Assembly (NCBI RefSeq): GCF_003967575.1
Contig: NZ_BIFT01000001.1
Location: 2,356,001-2,420,000 of the forward strand
Direction: 5' to 3'
DNA from: Dictyobacter alpinus
GTDB lineage: Bacteria > Chloroflexota > Ktedonobacteria > Ktedonobacterales > Ktedonobacteraceae
Length of the DNA: 64,000 bases
Shown here: in pieces, positions 44,301 through 52,341 of the stretch
Layout: each line of letters starts with the position of its first letter
How positions within the stretch are numbered: the first letter of the stretch is position 1
The notes under the pieces: generated by a model
Databases searched by the model: none
Told to the model about the DNA's origin: nothing
Seen by the model: the letters and a program-made list of their open reading frames with translations, nothing else
Translations under genes and position numbers: made by a program

Positions 44301-44853
44301 CGTCTAGTGGTATGTTTAAGTGCTCGTCATCAGATAAGAAGTGGATACACTCTTCCAGGATTTTTCTGAGTGGTTGACCATCACGCAGCGAACGCCAGAA
44401 GGCATATTGAAACTTTGACTGGATCTCTTCTCCTAACATGGCTGCTAATGAGGTTTTACCTATGCCTCCCAGACCAAGGATATTAATTATTTTGCATTGG
44501 CGTTGCGTGATGAACTCTTCTAGTTGTGCTAACTCATCCTTTCTTCCGAGAAAAATGGATGCATCAGGCGCTGTACTCCAGTCTAATCTGGTGTTAGACT
44601 CCTCGGGCTGGAGTGAAAGGGTTGAGGATTGTGTATATCCTGCTGTGCTAAAAAAGTGTACTCTAGTCTCTCCGTTGAGACCCAGTGCGTTTGCCAGGGC
44701 TTCAACGGTTTCTTTTGAGGGTCCACTCCGCTCACCACGACTCAACAAACTGATATAGCCAGGGGTAACTCTTGCCCGTTCTGCTAACATCTTTTTGCTG
44801 ATGTGTTGCTTTATGCGCAGTTCTTCCAATAACTCATGAAACTGTTTTTCCAT
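41347..44853 (-). CDS. STAND protein: HTH (Xre), NB-ARC ATPase, 14 WD40 repeats
   Basis: 1168 aa. Residues 6-70 are a Cro/C1-type HTH (SKKMLAERARVTPGYISLLSRGERSG). The NB-ARC NTPase has P-loop GLGGIGKT at 127-134, Walker B PCLIVFDNFE near 209, and a GxP-like NPLALKL. A winged-helix/helical arm follows, then a short pentapeptide-like run (NLPQVNFSQADLTDSVF) and 14 WD40 repeats (about 555-1140) of the SVAFSPDGxxLASGSxDxTVRIWD type, enough for two 7-bladed propellers. STAND ATPases act as oligomerising switches; ligand and output are unknown. Repeats are highly similar, so recent internal duplication is likely. Confidence 0.9.
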   Translation of the reverse strand: MEKQFHELLEELRIKQHISKKMLAERARVTPGYISLLSRGERSGPSKETVEALANALGLNGETRVHFFSTAGYTQSSTLSLQPEESNTRLDWSTAPDASIFLGRKDELAQLEEFITQRQCKIINILGLGGIGKTSLAAMLGEEIQSKFQYAFWRSLRDGQPLRKILEECIHFLSDDEHLNIPLDDETAQPFLINRLLELLSSKPCLIVFDNFETVMQSGERAGEYKKEHEGYGILLRSLGEAYHRSCIILTSREKPKEIVLMEGETTPVKSLLLGGLQLDEIQQLLTNRELSGSKKVWEALLHFYGGNPLALKLIAEPIQQMFDGDIEQFLQTGAGIFGDIQSILHEQFERLTNLERSIMYWLAIERESVSFNELQKKLDQIPGYSRMLGAISSLQRRSLIEAEGVARVTLQPVIMGYVTDRFVEKICNELKTGDFTVFCGHALLLAQAKDYIREAQKSLILAPILSWLLAQFSYKGSEEFLKELLKKLPHTRNYAVGNTINLLIQLDSNLRAADFSHLMVREAFLQGINLPQVNFSQADLTDSVFTDSIGSILSITISPDAKYMAAGTDNGDIRLWDFESSQPLHNFTNHTDWVHTIEFSPDGKQLVSGSEDETVRIWDVETGNELKKLDHESAVYSVAFSPDGKQLASGSDSGILWIWDLTADTVKQFEGHKEWIRSVAFSPDGTLLASGSADCTVRLWNVASGQSAVLEGHDGWVYAVAFSPDGTLLASGSADNTVRVWDIKTKVCRHVLREHTNWIRTVAFSKEGIIASGCTDQKIILWNAETGQRIRTLEGLTGRVWSIAFSPNGRTLVSGTDDQTIRLWEVATGKSVKTLQGHTAWIRSISFSPNGKWLAGGGADQAVHIWDMDKTTTDTPSINLQGHKHWIWSVAFSPDSRLLASSSDDVTVRIWDIQKNDQQPKVWREHSSWVGAVAFSPDGLLLASGSQDQSIRLWDVPTGKTIRKFEAHTHWVGSVAFSPDGTWLASGSDDTDIRIWDIATDSCIHRLTGHHNGVSAVVFSPDGALLASASQDQTVKIWNVRTGEELHTFTDHKDKVFSVAFSPDGKMLASAGADLTIRLWNVADGRCVRVLTGHNHWIYAVAFHPDGKILASSDHEGIIHLWDIERGARIRALRNERPYEDMNITGATGLTSAQRAALKSLGAVDNQ

Positions 44854-44887
44854 TTTTCCCTGCCAAAATTCTATGAAGATTGTTGTT

Positions 44888-46132
44888 TTATTTTGCTATT
44901 GGGATCAATAAGCGTCGATTGAGCGGGATTATCTCATCTGTTATTTGTATGCCCAATTTCTCAAATTCCTCCAAGAAGGACGCCTCCATGGCTCTACGCT
45001 TGTCTTCTTGTAGAAATGAAGCACGCAATGCTGTTAAACTTGCTCTGGCGAGATCTCCAATGGTGAGCTGAAAACGTTTCATCGCGAGCTTGTATTCATC
45101 TACGAGATTCTTTTGGAATATCCCGGGGTCATCGGTATTAATGGTAATCAATACCCCGGCATCCCATAATATTCTCAACGGATGCTCTTCTATACTTGGA
45201 CTACTATTTGTTAGCAAGTTGCTGCTTGGACATATTTCAAGCACGATTTGCTCGTTCAGCAGGTCATCGATGACCTCTGTCATGTATACACCGTGTCCAA
45301 TTCGCTTTATCTGATAATCACGTACTATGCTTATTGTATCTTCTGAGTTGCCAGCTAACTTTATTTCGCCTGCGTGGGGGATAAAGGGAATATTATACTT
45401 TTTGGCCTGTGCTACGATCGAAGAGAAAGCCGATAACATGTTGTCTTCCGCTTCCTCACCTCCAAGTCCTACGCCTACAATACTACTTTCCTGGTGTTTA
45501 TTATCTCGTTCTTCTCGACACCACTCTAAGATTTGTTGGTACTCGTTATAAGACCTTTGTCTTTGATCGGGACCTTCATAGTTTAAGAAATTACGATCAT
45601 GATCAATGATAAAGCGCACTTCTACCTGATGCTTATCTGACGATTCGTGAACTATCTCATTGTTGGCTTGCATAACTCCCTCATCGAGAGCATTCATGAG
45701 TTGCTTGAATGAACTAATCTGTTTTGTTTTATCGTTGATATGCAGCCCGGCTGAGAAGGTAACTTCCATGTAACGTATATTTTGTACGCTCGCATCATAT
45801 ACTAGTTCTCTTACCACACGGGTAAAATCTTCCGGCCTACGTAGGACTGCTACATTTACATCCAGACGGCCCATGAAATCTTTTAAGTTTTTAAATTCGG
45901 TCTGTTCGTAAACTCTTTCAAATTCGATCTGGTTATGAATCCCTGGCAATGCTAATATATTGATCCGCTGGGCTAAATTCTGATTGGTTACATGTTGCTC
46001 AACTAAATCTTTTACTGTTTTGCGGCGAATTGATCCTTCCAAATGTACGTGTAGTTCTGCCTTTGGCAACATTTGGATGAGTTCATTTTGTCTTGCGGAT
46101 ACCTCATAGTCGGATGTTACTAAAGTAGACAT
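44888..46132 (-). CDS. Adenosine deaminase family protein
   Basis: 414 aa from ATG 46132, preceded by GGAG at good distance. The amidohydrolase fold is clear: PKAELHVHLEGSIR with the HxH metal site, catalytic PHAGE (about 260), IGHGVYM (His), CPSSNLLTNS and NTDDPGIF with the last metal ligands. Zinc-dependent deamination of adenosine or a related 6-aminopurine. Closer to adenosine deaminase than to adenine deaminase by HVHLEGS and CPSSN, but exact substrate is not settled. Upstream of it is a long non-coding stretch. Confidence 0.9.
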   Translation of the reverse strand: MSTLVTSDYEVSARQNELIQMLPKAELHVHLEGSIRRKTVKDLVEQHVTNQNLAQRINILALPGIHNQIEFERVYEQTEFKNLKDFMGRLDVNVAVLRRPEDFTRVVRELVYDASVQNIRYMEVTFSAGLHINDKTKQISSFKQLMNALDEGVMQANNEIVHESSDKHQVEVRFIIDHDRNFLNYEGPDQRQRSYNEYQQILEWCREERDNKHQESSIVGVGLGGEEAEDNMLSAFSSIVAQAKKYNIPFIPHAGEIKLAGNSEDTISIVRDYQIKRIGHGVYMTEVIDDLLNEQIVLEICPSSNLLTNSSPSIEEHPLRILWDAGVLITINTDDPGIFQKNLVDEYKLAMKRFQLTIGDLARASLTALRASFLQEDKRRAMEASFLEEFEKLGIQITDEIIPLNRRLLIPIAK

Positions 46133-46899
46133 ATGCGCTACTCTCCATCTCTGTTGGCACTTGCCCACAAATGTTTGGTTGGTTGATCATGCCTTCTTTC
46201 GGAGAGCTGAAGCAAGAGTGAGATAAAAAAAGTAGTAAGATTCCAATAACCCTTGATACGAGAAGATTTGCCCAGCGCCGTAGATGAAGCTGCATCCCTC
46301 CAACACAAATGGCTCTAGAAATGCATTCGGTTAGGCTTATCTTCTGCTTATTTGGTGATAATATTTCGTGTGCTCTACAATGATCTTCTGTTTACTAGTT
46401 AATTCTGCAGAAATACCCTCATTGCTACCACAACTACATACTGGCAAATAGGCAAGCTGCCGCTAAGGAAAGCACTTCTTGTCTTTAAATAAAGTATAGC
46501 ACTCCTTAAAAAAAATACTTCTGGTAACTCTTGAAAATTTTATAGTAGTCTGGTATGCTTGTCAATAGTTACCGTTAGTTAATTTAATATTTACTGGTGG
46601 TTTCCAGTAACTTTAATGAAATATTAATAACGTTAACGTAAAGATAGAGTGTCGCACATGTCGTCCCTTAATGTGAACGCGGTACAGCTAAACTCCACCT
46701 TTTAAGGTCAATGACCTTCCTCTTTGTCAGCATAGTATAAAAAATGGTGCGTGAATATCATTAGACGGTCGCCGTACACCAAAATGCTTATGTTGCCCCC
46801 TGTAGCCTGTTATTGATGAGCCAAAAGTACGCTTACTATCCATGTTTAATGGGGAAATTGATAGTGACAAATGACTTTGGAGAACAGCAGGAGGTTTCT
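46133..46899. other. Non-coding interval of about 770 bp, divergent promoters
   Basis: AT-rich with no gene I can support. It contains a 15-bp dyad AAGGTCA-A-TGACCTT at 46704-46718 just before a TATAAA at 46736, a possible operator near the promoter of the small membrane protein gene, and a short palindrome ACGTTAACGT near 46630. Confidence 0.4.
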
Positions 46900-47196
46900 A
46901 TGATTGGCGCAACCAGGCTTTTTTTACTAGCTCTTCCAGTGATTAGCGCACCTGTCGTTTTTTGTTGGTTATTGCCCGAGGCAACTTTGTTTGAGCTCTT
47001 TTTGATCTCTTTGGGCATGCTTGTACTGCTGGCTTTTCATCTGCTACTTGTTAAAGAGATCATTAAATTGAATGATTTCAAGCATCGTATTGACCTGCAA
47101 CGAGCAGTGCGTGAATTGAAATTGGATAGGATCAGACATGGGAATCACCTTGCTGGTCGTCGTCCTCAACGCGCAAGCCGAGGACGACATTTTTAA
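46900..47196 (+). CDS. Small membrane protein
   Basis: 98 aa from ATG 46900, chosen because AGGAGG lies right before it; longer in-frame ATGs at 46813 and 46816 have no ribosome site. Two hydrophobic helices (about 6-24 and 31-51: FLLALPVISAPVVFCWLLP; FELFLISLGMLVLLAFHLLLV) and a basic C-terminal tail (KLDRIRHGNHLAGRRPQRASRGR). No family recognised. A terminator overlaps the last codons, and the kinase gene follows 78 bp later. Confidence 0.65.
   Translation: MIGATRLFLLALPVISAPVVFCWLLPEATLFELFLISLGMLVLLAFHLLLVKEIIKLNDFKHRIDLQRAVRELKLDRIRHGNHLAGRRPQRASRGRHF
47159..47194 (+). terminator. Terminator overlapping the end of the small membrane protein gene
   Basis: GTCGTCCTC (47159-47167) and GAGGACGAC (47180-47188), then ATTTTTA, which includes the stop codon region. 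Confidence 0.65.
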
Positions 47197-47274
47197 CTGC
47201 CTGAATTGTGCCACTAAGATCCAATATTGTTTTCATAGTGGAATAGAGTGTCTCACACTGTAAAGGAGCGCACG

Positions 47275-48561
47275 ATGAATGACATTCAAGCTTCTTCTGT
47301 TGCAGGGCCGCAGAAGCAATTTGGAAATTATCACTCTCTGTATATATTAGGACGAGGCGGTTTTGCTGATGTTCACCTGGGTGAGCATGTTTTTCTTCAT
47401 ACTCTGGCTGCCATCAAAGTTTTGCGCACAGAATTGACGTTTATGGATGAGGAGGCCTTTTTAGATGAGGCCCGAATTCTGGCACGTTTGCGTCATCCTC
47501 ATATTGTACAGGTGCTGGATTTCGGTTTAGAAAATCATACTCCATATCTGGTTATGGCCTATGCTCCTGGTGGTACTATGCGTCAACTCCATCCACCTGA
47601 ATCACGACTGTCACCGGCAAAAATCCTTGAGTATCTTGAGCAGTTGGCCAGCGCAATTCAATATATCCATGATATGGGTTATATCCATCGTGATATTAAG
47701 CCGGAGAATGTGTTGCTGGGTGCTGACAATGAATTGCTACTTAGTGATTTTAGTATCGCGATATCTACGCAGGCTATTGTGATAAATGGACAGGTCTGTA
47801 TGGGTACTATTGACTATATGGCTCCTGAACTTCTTGGGCTGGAGGCGCTACCTGGCCCGGCCAGCGATCAGTATGCTCTGGCTATAATGGTCTATGAGTG
47901 GCTATATGGCGCACCTCCTTTTACTGGTTCTGTTGATGAAGTTTTTTCGCAGCAACTTTTTGCTTCACCTCTTTCTCAATACGCAGATGTGTTAGATGTT
48001 CCACTGGCTGTGGAGAAAGTAGTCTTTAAAGCACTTGCTAAAAATCCTCAACAGCGCTTTGCAAGTGTGCAGGATTTCGCTGATGCTTTTCGATCGGCTG
48101 TGAATGCGACACAGCGCTTATGGGATGTTGAAGATGCTTCTTTACCAACGATCACTGTGTCTACTTTGCATCCTGGGACGAGTGTCATGCCACGTACCTT
48201 TTCTCAGCCATTGCGTGCTGCACCTTATGCAAAGAAAAAGCGTAATAACTGGCATACAGTTACTTCTTGCTTTGGTGCAACTATGCTGGTCGTCCTGGTG
48301 ATCATCTGTGTAGGTTTATTGGCAGGGCTTGATGCACGGACTTTGGTGCCGGTCATGTCTGTATGTATGTTGGCTTTCCCCGTTGCGTGGGCCTGGATAA
48401 CAAAAAATCGCTTCTTGTTTTTCCTGGTTCTGATTTTAGGGATAGTGCCCGCATTACTTGCTTTGATCGCACATCTTTTTCTGGTGTTTCCTGTGTCTTA
48501 CATGGTTCTACTGATCCTGTGTTTCTTGATGACGTTCACTGTAAGCGTAAATAAAGTATGA
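47275..48561 (+). CDS. Eukaryotic-type Ser/Thr protein kinase with four C-terminal membrane helices
   Basis: 428 aa from ATG 47275 (AAAGGAG upstream). Kinase domain 20-280: glycine loop LGRGGFADV, catalytic Lys in AAIKVLR, YIHRDIKPENVLL, DFS in place of the usual DFG, and GTIDYMAPE with an intact APE. The DFS change leaves the metal-binding Asp. A Ser/Thr-rich linker (about 290-330) leads to four hydrophobic helices (about 335-425). Unlike PknB it has no extracellular PASTA domain, so the membrane part itself may sense. Target unknown. Confidence 0.9.
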   Translation: MNDIQASSVAGPQKQFGNYHSLYILGRGGFADVHLGEHVFLHTLAAIKVLRTELTFMDEEAFLDEARILARLRHPHIVQVLDFGLENHTPYLVMAYAPGGTMRQLHPPESRLSPAKILEYLEQLASAIQYIHDMGYIHRDIKPENVLLGADNELLLSDFSIAISTQAIVINGQVCMGTIDYMAPELLGLEALPGPASDQYALAIMVYEWLYGAPPFTGSVDEVFSQQLFASPLSQYADVLDVPLAVEKVVFKALAKNPQQRFASVQDFADAFRSAVNATQRLWDVEDASLPTITVSTLHPGTSVMPRTFSQPLRAAPYAKKKRNNWHTVTSCFGATMLVVLVIICVGLLAGLDARTLVPVMSVCMLAFPVAWAWITKNRFLFFLVLILGIVPALLALIAHLFLVFPVSYMVLLILCFLMTFTVSVNKV

Positions 48562-48684
48562 ACTTTGTTCGCTACAAACTTTCTAGATGGGTACAGTAAT
48601 GAGAGATGAGGTCCAAACAACTTCTGTTGTTGCGTATATCAGACAACTTTACAAGATTCATTATCCACTACTCAGTGATAAGTC

Positions 48685-48725
48685 AGGTCTCATGTTTACG
48701 ATGCAACATGAGACCTACTTTTTTT
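48685..48725. terminator. Bidirectional terminator
   Basis: 12-bp perfect arms AGGTCTCATGTT and complement (48685-48696, 48705-48716), then a T-rich run (ACTTTTTTT). Between the kinase gene and the converging 721-residue gene. Confidence 0.8.
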
Positions 48726-50889
48726 AAGCCTGCTGGTTTTTTTTGCGTTGTAATTGTTTAGTGTCGTGTGGATATTCCTCATCCTCGAAGTCTTGAAGGT
48801 TCCAGTTGTGGAGTGGTTGGAATTGCTCTTTTTTGCGCTCCAGGCGGCGTGGGAAGTTGCGTCCTATGTAGATGCCGAGGCTGTAGAGGATCTCTTCGAT
48901 TGGATGATTGATGCTTTCTTCTTCGGTGATGGCTCGGCCATAGAATGTGCCGTATTCCTGGCGTTCCTGGCTGGCTTTTCCTTTGATCTGCTGGATGTGT
49001 TTTGCGGGCAGGAATTCTTCCCCGGTGCGGTATGGGAGATGGAATATGTAACTGGCTGTGTCGCTTTCATAGTGGAAGCTGAGCAGACTGAGCCCTTCTG
49101 GATCGAGTTTGCGTAGGTCTCCGGCGTTGAGGGTGTCCCAGTCGTAGAGATAGCGGCTGGTGGTGTTGAGCAGGTCCATGGGATAGATCAGGAGCGCTTC
49201 TAGCTGCTGATATGGAATGGGCTGTCGCCTCTGGAGGGCCTGCTGGATGAGTTCTTCTAGTTCGTTCTGGATGAGACCTTCGATTTTTTTCTGGTCAAGT
49301 TGTTCCACGTTTTCTGGCGCCTGGAATGGCTGGCCAGTGAGGCGCTGGAAGAGGTGGCGCGCCGTTTCTTCATGGTTACTACTCTGGCTATCTTTGAGAG
49401 TTTCGAGTAATAATTCTCCGGCCATGTAACAGGCATGATTAATCATCAGGTGGAATGGAAAGGTGGGACTACCATCTATATAGCCACTGAGTTGGATGGT
49501 CCCACTTTGATAGGCTTCTTTGATGAGCAGGGCTTTGATGTTGTAGAGGCTTTGCCGGTCTTCGTAATAGAGTAGGTCGCGCGCTTTGGCCCAGTGGTTG
49601 AAGTGGTTGAGTCTGGATAAGGTGTACTCGATGTTTTCGGGTTGACAGAGCCATGTCAGCCGGCCCGCTAATATTCCTCCATTATGCTCTATTTGTGGCG
49701 GGTATTCTGGATGGTTGGCGTTTTCCCAGGCCTGGATGATTTTCACTGGAGTAGTTGGACTCAGCTCGCGCTGTTCTGTGTCCAGCATATAGTGCAGCTG
49801 GCGGGCCAGTAAATAGAGTTCTTCGCGGAAGCGTAGATTGTTTCCCGTGGAACGTAGGATGAGTCCTGCGGTGAAGTTACAGGGAATGCGTTGGGTGGTG
49901 ATGGAGGCGAACTGGCTGAGGCGTGCGCTGATGGCATCGTGGATCAGGTAACTGATGCCGCTAAATGTGATGGAGGCAAACTCCTCGTGTGGCGTGATGG
50001 TCAGGATCTCGTATGGGTTCATGTTGACTTTTCCGCTTACACCCTGACATGAATAGCGTATGGCTATTCCGGGTAGGGTTTTGAAGAGTTCGATGGCGGG
50101 TCTGATGTAGGTGTCGCTTTCATGGGTGCTGGTTTTGTCGATGCTGTCCAGTTTGTTCAGGTGTTGGTATTCTGGATGGTTCAATATTTCTTCAAGGTGC
50201 AGGTCCAGCCAGCGGAAAAATTCACGGGCCAGGCGCATATAGCTCCCGTCATTAGCGAGCAAGGCTTGCTCTCCTACCACTGAAAGCAGGTTACGTGTGT
50301 AGAGGGCGTTACGCTTGATCCAACGGCCCTCACGGGACTCGACAATTGAGCGCGTGCTCGGATTGCTGGCAAAGTCGTGACAGAAGTTGCGGATATTTTC
50401 ATAGGTGGCTTCTTCAAATAAGAAATCGCGCAGAAACTTCCATTCTCCGTAAATCTGGTAGTCCTTTTCAATGGCGTCTAGATCAAAACAGGTACGCTCC
50501 AGGGTTAATATTTCTTGTTGCATAAATTGTGTCTCTAGCTGCTCAAGGGTGACGCGTATTTTTTCGCGCATCCGTCTGATCTTTCTTTTGATCTCACCAG
50601 GCAGTTTTTGACTGGAGTATGGCTTGATGATGGCGGACATTTCTTGCTCAAGGGTCTGCTTGTGATTTTGCTTGATCTCATCCAGATAAGGCATGAGTAA
50701 GGATTTATGAGGCTCCTTTAGGGCCTTGAGCAATAATTGCGTGTTGATTTGAGCTAATGAGAGGGCGTCCATCGGGATCTTTTCACAATACCAGAGCGTG
50801 ATCTGGTTGTCCCCTACTTCGGCTCCTGTGTCGATCTCGGCTGTGAATTTATAGTTTCCATAGGAAATTTTATACATTTCTACGCGCAT
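48724..50889 (-). CDS. Uncharacterised 721-residue protein
   Basis: 721 aa. I do not recognise a family. The N-terminal 25-90 includes WYCEKIPMDALSLAQINTQLLLKAL; a basic helical part (KRKIRRMREKIRVTLEQLETQFMQQEIL) follows. The middle has FKTLPGIAIRYSCQGVSGKV and ILTITPHEEFASITFSGISYLI; the C-terminus ends in charged KKNQQA. No signal peptide, membrane helix or P-loop was seen. IRYSCQGVSG followed by a scattered LIHDAI pattern looks like a substrate-binding core. It starts 39 bp after the BTAD regulator and is probably in its operon. Confidence 0.75.
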   Translation of the reverse strand: MRVEMYKISYGNYKFTAEIDTGAEVGDNQITLWYCEKIPMDALSLAQINTQLLLKALKEPHKSLLMPYLDEIKQNHKQTLEQEMSAIIKPYSSQKLPGEIKRKIRRMREKIRVTLEQLETQFMQQEILTLERTCFDLDAIEKDYQIYGEWKFLRDFLFEEATYENIRNFCHDFASNPSTRSIVESREGRWIKRNALYTRNLLSVVGEQALLANDGSYMRLAREFFRWLDLHLEEILNHPEYQHLNKLDSIDKTSTHESDTYIRPAIELFKTLPGIAIRYSCQGVSGKVNMNPYEILTITPHEEFASITFSGISYLIHDAISARLSQFASITTQRIPCNFTAGLILRSTGNNLRFREELYLLARQLHYMLDTEQRELSPTTPVKIIQAWENANHPEYPPQIEHNGGILAGRLTWLCQPENIEYTLSRLNHFNHWAKARDLLYYEDRQSLYNIKALLIKEAYQSGTIQLSGYIDGSPTFPFHLMINHACYMAGELLLETLKDSQSSNHEETARHLFQRLTGQPFQAPENVEQLDQKKIEGLIQNELEELIQQALQRRQPIPYQQLEALLIYPMDLLNTTSRYLYDWDTLNAGDLRKLDPEGLSLLSFHYESDTASYIFHLPYRTGEEFLPAKHIQQIKGKASQERQEYGTFYGRAITEEESINHPIEEILYSLGIYIGRNFPRRLERKKEQFQPLHNWNLQDFEDEEYPHDTKQLQRKKNQQA

Positions 50890-50928
50890 ACTACCTTACC
50901 ACCTTTCACTGTTCAGTCACTGACTTCC

Positions 50929-51843
50929 CTATGCGACTGCAATCATTATGTATATATGCCGGGGCACTGCTGTTCTATATGTGGGGCTTTTTTCATGTAG
51001 CTTGAGGCTGCTCTTTAACTGGCGTGCCAACCCTTGCGTATAATAGGCCGGCTCTCGTTCCAATTCTTGCAACACCTGGGCCGAGTAATGATAAATAGTG
51101 AGTGCTTCCTGCCGTCTTCCTTGCTCGACTAATAAATGCATCAGATGGCAGAGTGCATCTTCATCTTCTGGATGGTATTGCAAAAATGAAAAAAGGAGCT
51201 CTTCCGCACGCCGGATACGGTCATTTTTGATGTAGAGCGCAACTAAATGATAGAGGATGCGCCGTTTGGCTCCTTCTATGGTTTGTTTACGGCCCTGTAT
51301 CCATAAACAGTGGGCCTCATCTTCCAGGAATTCACCTTTGATCAGGGCGTATGCAGCCTCTAGATATGGCAAAGGATCTTTTGCTTGCTGTTCATAACGC
51401 ACGGCGGTATTGGCCAGATTGACCAGCGCATCCGCATCAACCCAGAGCGAGGATTGTCCAGCTAGCATAAAATAGGTCTCACCATTTAAGCGCTGGGTCT
51501 GGAGTAGGCTATCGTGGGTTGACGCAGAGAGAATGTGTCGGCGCAATATTGAGGACACCGTATCCAGCGCATGATTGGCTTGCTCACTTTCACGCATCGG
51601 CCAGAGTAGCTTGATTAACTGTGTTTTAGTGGCGCGCCGCCGTGGACTACAGATCAATATTTTAAGCATGAGTAGCGCCGCTTTACGACCACCTAATTCA
51701 CTCTCCGTCATCAAACGATAACGCGGACGATCACCAGATGTAGATACCACATGCGCCACTGTAAATTCCCCTAACACGGTAATCCGCATAAGAGGATAAC
51801 GTGGCTTATCTCGCTCCTCAACCACACCCTCTGGTAAGATCAT
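50929..51843 (-). CDS. BTAD-domain transcriptional regulator (SARP-like)
   Basis: 304 aa. Residues 15-120 form an OmpR/SARP-type winged helix (ITVLGEFTVAH, LGGRKAALLMLKILICSPRRRATKTQLIKLLWP, LDTVSSILRRHI). The bacterial transcriptional activator domain follows at about 140-280 with TPR-like helices: WVDADALVNLANTAVRYEQQ, LIKGEFLEDEAHCLWIQGRKQTIEGAKRRILYHLVALYIKNDRIRRAEELLFSFLQYHPEDEDALCHLM. It has no NB-ARC, so it is the short SARP form. Likely first gene of an operon with the 721-residue protein. The upstream region holds the distant copy of the origin motif at 51981. Confidence 0.88.
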   Translation of the reverse strand: MILPEGVVEERDKPRYPLMRITVLGEFTVAHVVSTSGDRPRYRLMTESELGGRKAALLMLKILICSPRRRATKTQLIKLLWPMRESEQANHALDTVSSILRRHILSASTHDSLLQTQRLNGETYFMLAGQSSLWVDADALVNLANTAVRYEQQAKDPLPYLEAAYALIKGEFLEDEAHCLWIQGRKQTIEGAKRRILYHLVALYIKNDRIRRAEELLFSFLQYHPEDEDALCHLMHLLVEQGRRQEALTIYHYSAQVLQELEREPAYYTQGLARQLKSSLKLHEKSPTYRTAVPRHIYIMIAVA

Positions 51844-51977
51844 TTTCTTCCCCCCTCACATCCATACAACTTCCTTCACTAACCACTATTTACAGCTCCA
51901 AATCCGCATCAATTCGACTGTTTCCGACACCTCATAAAGCAGATGCATCTAAAGCATACCATAAGTGCTCTCACCTC

Positions 51978-51997
51978 TCTGTGAGGATTCGGGGAGG
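51978..51997 (+). other. Distal copy of the oriC-associated motif
   Basis: TCTGTGAGGATTCGGGGAGG: the 17-base part from GTGAGG is identical to the ends of the three origin modules (18824, 18948, 19073) and to 19263, and the only exact copy I found outside the origin. Confidence 0.8.
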
Positions 51998-52214
51998 TTT
52001 TGGAGTGGTTTTTTGGGATTAAAAAAAACCTGAAAAACCTCTCAATCACTTAATGCCCTATTATCCAGGGAAGGCGGAAGGGGGGTGTCTCAAACATCCT
52101 GCGAAATGTATTCAACCATACCTGAATTTTAAATTGTTTACCTCAACAAATATAGACGTCTATCTTCACAGCGCTTATATTGCGTGCGCACACTCGTTCC
52201 CTGGCGGGAACTAC

Positions 52215-52277
52215 TTTTATTAGATGGGAGTGCATCAGGAGCGCATTGCGCTCCTGATGCACTCCCATCTAATAAAA
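52215..52277. repeat. 30-bp perfect inverted repeat with 3-nt loop
   Basis: Arms 52215-52244 and 52248-52277, loop ATT. Very stable hairpin with A/T ends; located after the PhoD terminator, in non-coding DNA. Unusually long and perfect for a terminator. Confidence 0.8.
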
Positions 52278-52302
52278 AAAATTGGGGGCGTCAGCGCCCC
52301 CA
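52274..52302 (-). terminator. Terminator of the PhoD-like gene
   Basis: TGGGGGCG and CGCCCCCA (52283-52290, 52295-52302) with an A-rich run 52274-52281 that becomes a U tract on the minus strand; 40 bp past the gene end. Confidence 0.85.
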
Positions 52303-52341
52303 GGTTGGCGTGAGATTTATTACTCTTATAGGGGACGCATT

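Larger units (their letters stand above)
51844..52341. other. Intergenic region with origin-motif copy and strong hairpins
   Basis: No gene seen. Holds GTGAGGATTCGGGGAGG at 51981-51997 (same as in oriC), a 30-bp perfect hairpin (52215-52277) and the PhoD terminator (52274-52302). The upstream part is presumably the promoter of the BTAD regulator. Confidence 0.6.

Noticed and set aside
46104..46295. 63-codon minus-strand frame upstream of adenosine deaminase
   Set aside because: Overlaps the start of the deaminase in another frame, no ribosome site; hydrophobic run looks accidental.
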